From: Acidobacteriota bacterium
GTDB taxonomy: Bacteria > Acidobacteriota > UBA4820 > DSQY01
Reading direction: 5' to 3'
DNA length: 60,472 bases
NCBI GenBank assembly: GCA_021813555.1
Contig: JAKAKG010000222.1
Coordinates: forward strand, 1-60,472
How positions within the stretch are numbered: the first letter of the stretch is position 1; each line of letters begins with the position of its first letter. A program made the translations under genes and the position numbers. Shown here one piece after another: positions 1-7,188 of the stretch. The notes under the pieces were generated by a model. It was not told where the DNA came from. It ran no database searches and saw only the letters and a program-made list of their open reading frames with translations.

Positions 1-1
1 C

Positions 2-103
2 AAGGGTGAGGTCAAGTCCTCCTCCAAGCTCACCTCCGTCAAGATCAACCCCGGCTTCAGCGAGGACCTCTTCAAGAAACCGAGCGGGGAAGAGAAGAAG
101 TGA
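2..103 (+). CDS. C-terminal end of an unidentified protein (partial)
   Basis: An open frame enters from the left edge and stops with TGA at 101-103. It gives 33 residues rich in Lys and Ser, ending in KKPSGEEKK. The stretch INPGFSEDLFKKP faintly resembles the end of outer-membrane lipoprotein sorting (LolA-like) proteins, but too little is present to assign a function. The stop codon is followed within a few bases by a GTGAAAA heptamer array. Confidence 0.5.
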   Translation, partial: KGEVKSSSKLTSVKINPGFSEDLFKKPSGEEKK

Positions 104-106
104 AAG

Positions 107-140
107 GTGAAAAGTGAAAAGTGAAAAGTAAAAAGTAAAA
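107..140. repeat. GTGAAAA heptamer array
   Basis: About five tandem units of the heptamer GTGAAAA, drifting to GTAAAAA, start four bases after the stop codon of the upstream gene. It is one of about ten heptamer families in the spacers of this window. The rest of the 104-424 spacer holds a GC-rich stretch and the promoter of the MFS gene. Confidence 0.7.
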
Positions 141-343
141 GAGAGGGCGCCGCGCCCTCCCTGCCGATCGCCGACGCCCCCGTCCGCTATCAAGGGCCGG
201 GGGCGTTGGTGTGTCTGTCCCCCTCCAGGCGACGATCCGCCTCGCGCGGCGACCTTGCTGCACTTCGCGTTCCGGCACATGGGCGTTCTGTCTTTACGCC
301 TCTTCCCCATCCTCAACTCGCCATTGCCCGTTCCCCCCGGATT

Positions 344-372
344 TTGGCATCTGGGCCCGGTTGGGCTACAAT
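344..372 (+). promoter_or_regulatory. sigma-70-type promoter of the MFS gene
   Basis: TTGGCA at 344-349 and TACAAT at 367-372 are separated by 17 bases, close to the housekeeping consensus. The predicted transcript starts near 379, about 46 bases before the TTG start codon of the transporter gene. Confidence 0.5.
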
Positions 373-424
373 TCCTGATTAGCCCGCGCCGCGAGGACGC
401 GGCGGGGCTCAGCGGAGCCGCCCT

Positions 425-1627
425 TTGGAGAAGCGCAAGCGCACCCTTCTGACCGTGTTTCTTATCGTTTTTATCGACCTCATGGGATTCGGGATCGTCA
501 TCCCGCTCCTTCCCCTTTATGGTGACCGGTACAACCCTTCCCCGGCGGTCTTCGGCCTCCTCATGGCGGCCTACTCGCTTATGCAGTTCATCTTCGCCCC
601 GATTTTGGGGCGCTTCTCGGACGCCGTGGGGCGCAGGCCCATCCTCATCCTGTCCCTGGCGGGGACCGTCATTGGCTATTTTCTCTTCGCCATGCAGGAT
701 TCTCTGTGGCTCCTGTTTCTGGCGAGGGCCGTGAACGGCATTGCCGGAGCCAACGTGGCCACGGCGCAGGCGGTCATCGCCGACGTGACGAAGCCCGAAG
801 AGCGGGCCAAGGGCATGGGACTCATCGGCGCGGCCTTCGGGCTGGGCTTCATCTTGGGGCCGGCCATCGGCGGCGCCGCCAACGAGTATTTCGGCGCCCG
901 GGCCCCGGGTTTCTTCGCCGCGGCCCTCTCCGCCGGCGCTCTCCTCATGACCGCCTTCGCCCTGCCCGAAACGTGGCCCGCCGAGCGGCGCGCCCAGGCC
1001 GCTCCCAACCGCGTCCGCCACGGCTGGTTCTCCGTCACCCGGCTCATGGAAGCGCTCCGCCATCCCCAGATCGGGCTCGTGCTCGTGATCTTCTTCCTCA
1101 CCACCTTCGCCTTCGCCAACTTCGAATCCACGTTTGCCCTGTTTCTGAATGAGACGATGCACCTCGACACCGCCCACGTCATGTACTTCTTCGTCTTCGT
1201 CGGCGTGCTGGCGGCGTTCATCCAAGGGGGGCTCATCGGCCGCCTCGTGAAGCGCTTCGGCGAGAGGAATCTCATCCTCACGGGGGCCGTCCTCCTGGTG
1301 CCCGGCTACCTGCTCATCCTCACCGCCACGTCCATAGGGCACCTCATGGCGTTCCTCGTCCTGCTGGCGCTCGGCGCGGGCTTCACGTCGCCGACGCTAT
1401 CGTCGCTCGTGTCGCGGCTGTCCACGGCCGAGGAGCAGGGCGGCATCCTTGGCATTTTTCAGTCCATGGCGTCCTTGGCGCGCATCACGGGGCCCTTCTG
1501 GGGAGTCTTCGCCTTCAAGGAGTTCGGGGTGTCCGTGCCCTACCTCACGGCGGGGTCGGTGTCCACCGTGGTGGTGGTCCTGGCGTGGCTGATGCTCGTC
1601 CGGGCCAGGCGACAGGAACAGCGGTAA
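425..1627 (+). CDS. MFS transporter, TetA-like multidrug efflux
   Basis: Inner-membrane proton antiporter of the major facilitator superfamily, probably exporting drugs or small organic compounds. The 400-residue protein has the expected 12 hydrophobic segments. The first helix carries DLMGFGIVIPLLPLY, and the loop motif GRFSDAVGRRP (about residues 60-70) is the MFS motif A seen in TetA-type exporters. The second half repeats the loop pattern weakly (GRLVKRFGERN). The start is TTG, chosen because the protein then begins directly before helix 1 and lies downstream of a good promoter. It appears monocistronic, and the substrate cannot be told. Confidence 0.85.
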   Translation: MEKRKRTLLTVFLIVFIDLMGFGIVIPLLPLYGDRYNPSPAVFGLLMAAYSLMQFIFAPILGRFSDAVGRRPILILSLAGTVIGYFLFAMQDSLWLLFLARAVNGIAGANVATAQAVIADVTKPEERAKGMGLIGAAFGLGFILGPAIGGAANEYFGARAPGFFAAALSAGALLMTAFALPETWPAERRAQAAPNRVRHGWFSVTRLMEALRHPQIGLVLVIFFLTTFAFANFESTFALFLNETMHLDTAHVMYFFVFVGVLAAFIQGGLIGRLVKRFGERNLILTGAVLLVPGYLLILTATSIGHLMAFLVLLALGAGFTSPTLSSLVSRLSTAEEQGGILGIFQSMASLARITGPFWGVFAFKEFGVSVPYLTAGSVSTVVVVLAWLMLVRARRQEQR

Positions 1628-1639
1628 AGCGGAAGACGG

Positions 1640-1790
1640 GAGACGCCAGACGCGAGACGCGAGACGCAAGACGCGAGACGCAAGACGCTAGACGCGAGAC
1701 CGGAGACGTTGAGGGGACCGGAGGCCATCCCAGCGGCCCCCGGTCCCTTCCTGTTCTGCCTATTGCCTACTGCCTACTGCCTATTCCTCT
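1640..1790. repeat. GAGACGC and TGCCTAC heptamer arrays
   Basis: After the MFS stop codon there are about eight units of GAGACGC/AAGACGC (1640-1700). A pyrimidine-rich array of TGCCTAC/TGCCTAT (about 1756-1790) then runs up to the stop codon of the converging ferritin-like gene. Confidence 0.75.
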
Positions 1791-2290
1791 AAATTAAATT
1801 CCTGAAATTCGTAGAAATAGCCCGTGCGGGTGAGGACGTCCACCTCGGCCTGGACGATGGCCGTGTGCCCGTCCTCGATCTCGAGGAACCGGCCGAACAT
1901 GGCCTTGGCGTCGGGGTCCGACAGGGTTTCCACGAGCCCTTTGTAGTAGGTGCTCACCTCTTCTTCGAGCTTGAGGGCCGTGAAGAGGCGCTTGTAGTCG
2001 TCGCTGTAGTCCCGCTTCTCCTGGGAGGCCTTGATCATCTCCAGCCCCTTCTGAAGAAAATCGGGGGCGGGAATGACCGTCCCGATGGGATCGGCGGAAA
2101 TTTTCCCCTCGGCGCGCCACTGCTTGAGGCGCGACTCAAGGTAGTCCACGTGGCCCTGTTCTTCCTTGGCCAAAACCTCAAAGAACACTTTGCCCTTGGG
2201 GTCGTCGGACTTGGTCGCGGCCCAGATATAGTGGTCTCGCACCTTGTTTTCGTAGTGCAGGGCTGTGACGATGGCTTCATCAACGGTCAT
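1781..2290 (-). CDS. Ferritin-like diiron protein, rubrerythrin-type
   Basis: A 169-residue four-helix ferritin-like protein, probably binding two irons and acting in peroxide or iron handling in the cytoplasm. Metal-ligand motifs are visible: E in HYENKVRD (about residue 14), EEQGH (about 43-47), EEEVSTYY (about 112) and EDGH (about 138-141). This pairing of two Glu-helix and two E..H motifs is the rubrerythrin pattern. The C-terminal rubredoxin domain with CxxC pairs is absent, so it is an erythrin-only form. Start ATG is preceded by GGAAAAGGGGAAAA. The SDR gene upstream ends 22 bases before it on the same strand, so the two may be cotranscribed. Confidence 0.8.
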   Translation of the reverse strand: MTVDEAIVTALHYENKVRDHYIWAATKSDDPKGKVFFEVLAKEEQGHVDYLESRLKQWRAEGKISADPIGTVIPAPDFLQKGLEMIKASQEKRDYSDDYKRLFTALKLEEEVSTYYKGLVETLSDPDAKAMFGRFLEIEDGHTAIVQAEVDVLTRTGYFYEFQEFNLEE

Positions 2291-2312
2291 GGTTTTCCCC
2301 TTTTCCTGCGAG

Positions 2313-3041
2313 TCAGGCCTTACCGGCGGGGCCGAAGGGGTCCCGCGAGGGCATGAGGTGGATCTCGTCCACGTTGGCTTCCGCCGGCTGGGAGAGGGCG
2401 TAGGACACGGCCTCGGCCACGGTTTGGGCAGCCATCATTGATTCCCTGGGAAGTTTGCCGCCGAAGGTGTTCCACGCCGGGGTGAGGGTCGCCCCGGGGA
2501 GGATGGCCGTGACCTTGACGCCTTTCGGAGCCGCCTCCAGACGCAGGGCCGCCAGGAAGCCCATGAGGCCCCACTTGCTGGCGCAGTAGGCGGTTTCCTG
2601 GGGGAACCCGATTTTGCCTGCGATGGAGGACAGGGCGATGACGTGGCCCGCGCCCTGCTTGTAGAAGTGGGGCAGAAGGTACTTGATCAAGAAGTAGGTG
2701 GACGTGAGGTTCGTGTCCAGGACCTGCCGCCACTCCTCCGTGGGGGTGGCCTCCAGCCGGTTCATGCGGAACACGCCGGCGCTGTGCACCACCGCGTTCA
2801 CGGCCCCGAAGGTCTTGAGGGACTCGGCCACGATGGCCCGGACGTCTTCCTCGACGGTCATGTCTCCGGGGATCGCCACCACCCGCTGTCCCCTGCTGGC
2901 CATCTCCCGGGCCGCCGCTTCGATCTTCTTGCGGTTCCGTCCCGTGAGCACGACCGTGTGATGCTCCCGTGCGAGTTGATCGGCCACGGCCTCGCCGATG
3001 CCCGAACTCGCCCCCGTCACCAGGATGATCTTCTTGTCCAT
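2313..3041 (-). CDS. Short-chain dehydrogenase/reductase
   Basis: A 242-residue classical SDR with a Rossmann fold binding NAD(P)H. The glycine motif TGASSGIG is at residues 9-16, the NAG-like motif appears as VHSAG (about 87-91), the catalytic Ser is in ALSSIAGK, and the YxxxK motif is YCASK (about 152-156). The basic residues TGRNRKK after beta-2 suggest a preference for NADPH. It belongs to the YdfG/serine dehydrogenase-like group by length, and the substrate is not predictable. It lies directly upstream of the ferritin-like gene. Confidence 0.85.
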   Translation of the reverse strand: MDKKIILVTGASSGIGEAVADQLAREHHTVVLTGRNRKKIEAAAREMASRGQRVVAIPGDMTVEEDVRAIVAESLKTFGAVNAVVHSAGVFRMNRLEATPTEEWRQVLDTNLTSTYFLIKYLLPHFYKQGAGHVIALSSIAGKIGFPQETAYCASKWGLMGFLAALRLEAAPKGVKVTAILPGATLTPAWNTFGGKLPRESMMAAQTVAEAVSYALSQPAEANVDEIHLMPSRDPFGPAGKA

Positions 3042-3092
3042 GAACGCTCCAGAACCAGCTGTAAGTATAAACGAAGGGCCGAACGAGGGGAA

Positions 3093-3335
3093 GGGGAAAG
3101 GAGGATTCGGAAAGCGGAATTCGGAAAGCGGAAAGCGGAAAGGAGGGGGAGGAAGGCGGAAGGGGCGAATTCGGATTTGGGATTTTGGAAGGGGGCCCTT
3201 GTAGGCGAGGGTTGGGTTAATTCCTCACCGCTCACCGCTCACTGCTCACGTCCCTTGGGAAAAAGATCGCGCTCTGGAGAGCGCTCCTACAGCGGGCGAA
3301 TGGTGCCCCCTCCCCGCGTCTCGCGTCTCGCGCTT
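3093..3335. repeat. Composite heptamer spacer
   Basis: The spacer 3042-3401 has no gene. It carries GCGGAAA/TCGGAAA units (about 3106-3165), GGGATTT-like units (about 3173-3190), CTCACCG/CTCACTG units (about 3222-3250) and GCGTCTC units (about 3317-3332). Purine-rich arrays come first and pyrimidine-rich arrays last. Confidence 0.7.
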
Positions 3336-3347
3336 TTCCGCGCGGGC

Positions 3348-3379
3348 AAAAAAAGAGCGGGCCCGCGGGCCCGCTCTTT
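3348..3379 (-). terminator. Rho-independent terminator of the lipase operon
   Basis: A perfect palindrome AAAGAGCGGGCCC/GGGCCCGCTCTTT at 3352-3379 is followed, on the minus strand, by a run of seven T. It sits 22 bases after the stop codon of the GDSL lipase gene and would end its transcript. Confidence 0.85.
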
Positions 3380-3401
3380 CGTAACGTCTCGACGCCTGCC
3401 G

Positions 3402-4646
3402 CTACTTCTGCAGCGACGGACTTGAAGTGAGCTCCGAGTAAGCCGAAGAGGGGACGCTGATGGGCAGCGCGCCGGGAGACATGCGGAACCCCTGGGGATC
3501 GTTCAGGTTCACGTTCTGGACGTTCACCAGAGGCAGGGAGGTTCCGTAGTAGCTGTTGATCGCCTTGGTGGCCTCGCGGGCGATGACGGCCTGTCCCGTT
3601 ACGGTGGGATGGACGCCGTCCAATCCGAAGAGGCCGCCCAGGTATTCGGTGGTGAGCTTGACGCCGTTGGGCAGCATGTAGCCGTGCTTCTTGACCTTCG
3701 CCAGGAAGGAGTTGAAATCGAAGACAGGGCAGTGGAACTGGGCGGCCACGGCGTTGATGACGGCGTTGTCCGCGTCCACGATGGCCTGAATCTTGGGCAC
3801 GTCCGCGGCGTGGAGGATTTCGCCGGGGCCCAGGGGGCCCGGGTCCTTGCCCTCGAGGATGAGCTTGATGTGCTCGTGGGAGTAAGGCGTGGCGTAATCC
3901 TTCTTGGTCATGCCGAACTTGGCGATGGGCATGCCTTGGGCCGCGAGGGTGGAACCTTTGCTCAGGGCGGGGATCATGGTCACGTCGGGGATGTTGACCA
4001 GAAGCATCTTGGCGCCCGTCTGGGCCATGGAGCCCACGATGGCGGGATAGACCTGGGCGAAGACGGCCGCGGGCACGGTGTAGTTGGGGTTGCCGGTGGC
4101 GGCGCCACCGAGCACGTCGTTGCTGCCGATCCAGATGATCGCGAAGGTGGGCTGGAGGGTCGCCGCGAGGCCCACCTGGCTGGCCGGAGCGTGGCCCTGG
4201 AGGTAGACGCCGGGGAAGCCCAGGATGAGGTCAGTGAGGCTCGCCGGCGGAATGGCGGGCTTCAGGGTGAGGCAGTCCACCGACGTCTGGCCGGGGACGG
4301 CCAGATTCGTGGGCTGGCTCGCGGGATTCATCAGGGAGCCCATCTCGGTGGCGACGGGGACCAGAATGGGGAAGCCCGTCACCGGGTCAAAGCCCTGGAG
4401 CCTCTCTTGGATGGGGATGCCGGGGTAGCTGATGAGGGGCAGGGTGAGGGGATGGCCCGCCTTCTCAGAGATGAGGTTGGCGTAGCTCTTGGGTTGCCCG
4501 TATTCATTGAGCGACAGGCCGTAATAGCCCGCCGAGAGGCTATCGCCGAGCACCACGATCTTGCTGAAGTCGGGGGCCTGGGCGAAGGCGGCGGACGCCA
4601 CCAGGAGGCCCGCCGCGAGGATGAGCAGGGACTTTCTCAGGTTCAT
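3402..4646 (-). CDS. Secreted GDSL/SGNH lipase-esterase
   Basis: A 414-residue exported hydrolase of the SGNH superfamily, likely cleaving esters or lipids. A signal peptide (residues 1-22, ending AFAQA) precedes block I, VVLGDSLSAGY, with the nucleophilic Ser near residue 37. Block III is GSNDVLG (about 174-180), and block V is DGVHPTVTGQ near 346, giving the catalytic Asp and His. There is no obvious autotransporter barrel, so it is probably periplasmic or outer-membrane associated. It follows the FadL-type channel gene by 15 bases, which suggests one transcript and joint use of lipids or long-chain esters. Confidence 0.85.
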   Translation of the reverse strand: MNLRKSLLILAAGLLVASAAFAQAPDFSKIVVLGDSLSAGYYGLSLNEYGQPKSYANLISEKAGHPLTLPLISYPGIPIQERLQGFDPVTGFPILVPVATEMGSLMNPASQPTNLAVPGQTSVDCLTLKPAIPPASLTDLILGFPGVYLQGHAPASQVGLAATLQPTFAIIWIGSNDVLGGAATGNPNYTVPAAVFAQVYPAIVGSMAQTGAKMLLVNIPDVTMIPALSKGSTLAAQGMPIAKFGMTKKDYATPYSHEHIKLILEGKDPGPLGPGEILHAADVPKIQAIVDADNAVINAVAAQFHCPVFDFNSFLAKVKKHGYMLPNGVKLTTEYLGGLFGLDGVHPTVTGQAVIAREATKAINSYYGTSLPLVNVQNVNLNDPQGFRMSPGALPISVPSSAYSELTSSPSLQK

Positions 4647-4661
4647 CTCAGGGCTCCTCCC

Positions 4662-5912
4662 TTAGAACTTGTAGGTGACGGAAACGCCGCCCAGGTAAGC
4701 GTAGGCTTTGTAGGTTCCGGGGACGAAAGGCGTGGTGACGGGCACGTTTTTGTTCTGGAAAGGCAGGTACATGAGGTAGCTGTCCACGCCCCAGTGCTTG
4801 GTGTGGTACATGAGGCCGCCCGTGAAGCCGTTGCGGTTCGAGTCGGGGAGGATGGGGGAGGCGTATTTGTCGGGCACGGGGCTCTGGTCATAGAAGTACC
4901 CGAGGCCGTAGCTCCAGCGGTCCGACAGTCTATACTCGAAGCCGATCTTGTATTTGTAGATGTCTTTCCAGTTCTGGGGCACCACCGAATCGCGGACCTG
5001 CCCCTGATTGGGCGTGAAGTGCATGGCCAGGGTCTTGAAGCAGCTCCACTCCTGCCGGGTGGCGTCCACGTCGATGGACCACTTGTCGGCCATGTAGGCG
5101 ACGCCGAGGGTGTAGACCCGGGGCAGCGTGAGATCGCCCGCCGCGAGGGTCCTCGGGAACATGGGCGTGAAGTTGGGGTCCGTGGGGATGCGGAAGAACT
5201 TCACGTCTCCCGTGTATTTCAGATGGACTTTGTCGCGGAAATTGAGGCCCACCTGCCAGTGCTTGGTCGGCTTGCCCAACACGCCCAGGCCCCAGCCCAC
5301 GCCGTTGGCGGTGCCGTTCAGGACGCCCATCCCAGGTTCAGGTGTGCGGGTGAGGGGCGGGGTGGGATAGGGAATGGCGGGGAAAAAGATTCCCTGGCGG
5401 AGGTAGATGGTGGAGTGGACGAAGTTGGCGGCGAGGGCCATGGCCCATTTGTCGCCGAAGCGCCACGCGATGGTGGGCGTGGTGTAGATGGCCTTCTGCA
5501 AGGTCCGCTCGGAGATGGCGGCGCCCGCCCAGTTGCTGGGCCACTCGGTGGCGAGGTCGTGGGGAGAGTTGACGCCGATGCCGAAGGAAACGGAGCCGGG
5601 CGTGCGGTACGTGAGGTACATGTACAGGGGCCAGTAGGTTTTTTCGGGGCCCTGGATGTTGCCGGCGGGCCCGTTGTATTTCATGTGTTCGTTGACGAAG
5701 TCGAAGCCGGCCATGAAGGCGCTGCCCTGAAAGGCGATGCCTGCCGGGTTGTAAAAGATGGCGCTCGGGTCGTTCGCCCGTGCCGCGAAAGCGCCGCCTT
5801 CGGCCGACGCGCGGGCTCCCTGCTCTTCCACCAGGGTCCCCGAGGCCCAGACGCCGAGCGCCGCCGCGAGGATCACCCACGCCAAAACTGCTCTTCTGAC
5901 CCGCTGCTTCAT
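4662..5912 (-). CDS. FadL/OmpP1-type outer-membrane hydrophobic channel
   Basis: A 416-residue outer-membrane beta-barrel of the FadL family, which moves long-chain fatty acids or other hydrophobic compounds. It starts with a signal peptide ending near VWASG. Next comes the family's N-terminal region EQGARASAEGGAFAARANDPSAIFYNPAG, where the NPAG motif is typical. The C-terminus VSVTYKF ends in Phe, as needed for barrel assembly. The start at 5912 is chosen because GAGGAGGACGCG precedes ATG and the signal peptide follows directly; upstream in-frame codons give no sensible N-terminus. It is first in a two-gene operon with the GDSL lipase. Confidence 0.85.
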   Translation of the reverse strand: MKQRVRRAVLAWVILAAALGVWASGTLVEEQGARASAEGGAFAARANDPSAIFYNPAGIAFQGSAFMAGFDFVNEHMKYNGPAGNIQGPEKTYWPLYMYLTYRTPGSVSFGIGVNSPHDLATEWPSNWAGAAISERTLQKAIYTTPTIAWRFGDKWAMALAANFVHSTIYLRQGIFFPAIPYPTPPLTRTPEPGMGVLNGTANGVGWGLGVLGKPTKHWQVGLNFRDKVHLKYTGDVKFFRIPTDPNFTPMFPRTLAAGDLTLPRVYTLGVAYMADKWSIDVDATRQEWSCFKTLAMHFTPNQGQVRDSVVPQNWKDIYKYKIGFEYRLSDRWSYGLGYFYDQSPVPDKYASPILPDSNRNGFTGGLMYHTKHWGVDSYLMYLPFQNKNVPVTTPFVPGTYKAYAYLGGVSVTYKF

Positions 5913-6257
5913 CGCGTCCTCCTCACAATGTCTCATCCCTTGGCCGACTCGCCGCCTCGCGTCCCCCCAGCAGGACGGGACCGGCTCCGGCATCCACCGA
6001 CGACACTTACCCGCGGCGTTCTCTCGACGTTCTAACGCAACGTCCAAACCCGCACAACCCATATTCTTGCCAGTGGGATGCCCTCGGTCCGCGCGGTGCC
6101 AGGCCCCAGCCTGGCCGCGTTCTAGGACGGAGAGTCATGACGGTGTGCTCCTGGCGCCGATGCACGTCTCCGGTCCCAGGTTCCTTCTCATTCCCCCTGG
6201 CCTCCTTACTCTGTTCCTACTGAGGCAAGGTTATCTGGATGCGGAGGGCGTGTCAAG

Positions 6258-6353
6258 TGACGGGGGTTATCGTTTCCCCGTCAAGAAGGCAGGCTCCGCC
6301 ACTAAAGGCGGGACCGGAGGAAATGGGAACACAGTTCCCGAAAGGCCTGTGCC
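6258..6353 (+). ncRNA. Candidate structured RNA (hairpin plus three-way junction)
   Basis: A perfect 8-bp hairpin, TGACGGGG/CCCCGTCA (6258-6283), is followed by what can fold as a three-way junction. P1 is GGCAGGC (6288-6294) with GCCTGTGCC (6345-6353, two-base bulge). P2 is CCGCC/GGCGG (6296-6311). P3 is GGGAAC/GTTCCC (6325-6339). It does not match a riboswitch class I recognise, and strand is uncertain because hairpins fold either way. Confidence 0.3.
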
Positions 6354-6359
6354 ACGCGG

Positions 6360-6497
6360 AGATGGGAGATGGGGGAACACGGAATTCGGAAGGGAAAGAG
6401 GTTGGGATTTGGGATTTGGGATTGCGGAAAAGAGACCACCCTGGGCGGGGGTTGTCTTACTCCTCACCGCTCACCGCTTACGGCTCACTCCTCACTT
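6360..6497. repeat. Composite heptamer spacer
   Basis: GATGGGA units, then GGATTTG/GGGATTT units (about 6402-6425), and then a pyrimidine-rich array of CTCACCG/CTTACGG/CTCACTC (about 6461-6495). It has the same purine-first, pyrimidine-last order as the other composite spacers. Confidence 0.65.
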
Positions 6498-6733
6498 CGC
6501 CAAGCGGACAGGGACCAACGCCGTCTGCCCAAAGGCGCCGCGCGCAAGCTGGTTTTATGGTGCTCGTCAGCAAAATGGAACAAGTGTTCCTGGCGCTCCC
6601 TGCGAAATTCACTCAAGTAGTTTATATATAAGTAGATAGCTCTGAAAGTGGCGCTGGCGTGAAACACTTACTCCCAAACGTTCCACTTCGCGCGCATGCG
6701 GCTTAATACCTCTAAAATAACAATGTTGCAAGT

Positions 6734-6750
6734 TGGCACGAGTCTTTCAT
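6734..6750 (+). promoter_or_regulatory. Possible sigma-54 promoter of the cytochrome gene
   Basis: TGGCACG at 6734-6740 is a perfect -24 element. Four bases later comes TTTCA where TTGCA is expected, so the -12 element lacks the normal GC. It lies 31 bases before the start codon. Two sigma-54 activators are encoded in the window, but the damaged -12 element makes this uncertain. Confidence 0.3.
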
Positions 6751-6780
6751 TGGCAGTCCCTGTTTGAAAGGAGGTGTTTC

Positions 6781-7113
6781 ATGGTGGTTTCCAAGTGGAT
6801 CAAGACGGCGGTTATCGCGGCGGGTCTCAGCTCCATGGTCATCGCAGTGGTGGCCGGCGGCAGCGAGACCAAGGGGAAATTCTTTTACAAGAAGGACTGC
6901 AAGACCTGCCACGCCAAGGGCGGGGCGGGCGGCGAAGTGACGCCTCTGACCAAGACCCAGGCGCAGTGGAAGGCCTATTTCCAGGCCGGCAAGCACAACA
7001 AGGGCAAGGAAGATCTGAGCAAGTACCTCACGCCCGACAAGATCCAAGACGTGCAGACCTTCCTCACGGCCCACGCGTCCGATTCACCTCAGCCCGAGAC
7101 GTGCGGCGGCTGA
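6781..7113 (+). CDS. Small monoheme c-type cytochrome
   Basis: A 110-residue periplasmic electron carrier. An N-terminal hydrophobic signal (about residues 8-26) is followed by KDCKTCHAKGG, a single CxxCH heme site near residues 40-44. The rest is Lys-rich, with a helix LSKYLTPDKIQDVQTFL typical of class I cytochromes; no obvious distal Met is visible. The start is at 6781, behind a strong AAGGAGG seven bases upstream; an upstream in-frame start has no such site. It precedes the DUF3373-like porin gene by 75 bases and the molybdoenzyme operon, so it probably shuttles electrons for that respiratory system. Confidence 0.8.
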   Translation: MVVSKWIKTAVIAAGLSSMVIAVVAGGSETKGKFFYKKDCKTCHAKGGAGGEVTPLTKTQAQWKAYFQAGKHNKGKEDLSKYLTPDKIQDVQTFLTAHASDSPQPETCGG

Positions 7114-7188
7114 GCAAGGGCCCGCGCCCCGCGCGGGGATAACACCAGCGTTTCCATCAGGCGCCGGATGGGCGCCAAGGAGGGATAG

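Larger units (their letters stand above)
5913..6780. other. 868-base spacer between divergent genes
   Basis: No convincing gene is seen here. It separates the divergent FadL-type and cytochrome genes. It contains a set of hairpins at 6258-6353, a composite heptamer repeat at about 6360-6497, and an AT-richer stretch at 6615-6780 that holds the likely promoter of the cytochrome gene. Confidence 0.6.

Noticed and set aside
3609-6035. Long open frame of more than 800 codons on the plus strand opposite the lipase and FadL genes
   Set aside because: It mirrors the GC-rich third-codon positions of the minus-strand genes, is low-complexity (Gly/Val/His/Asp) and shows no domain.
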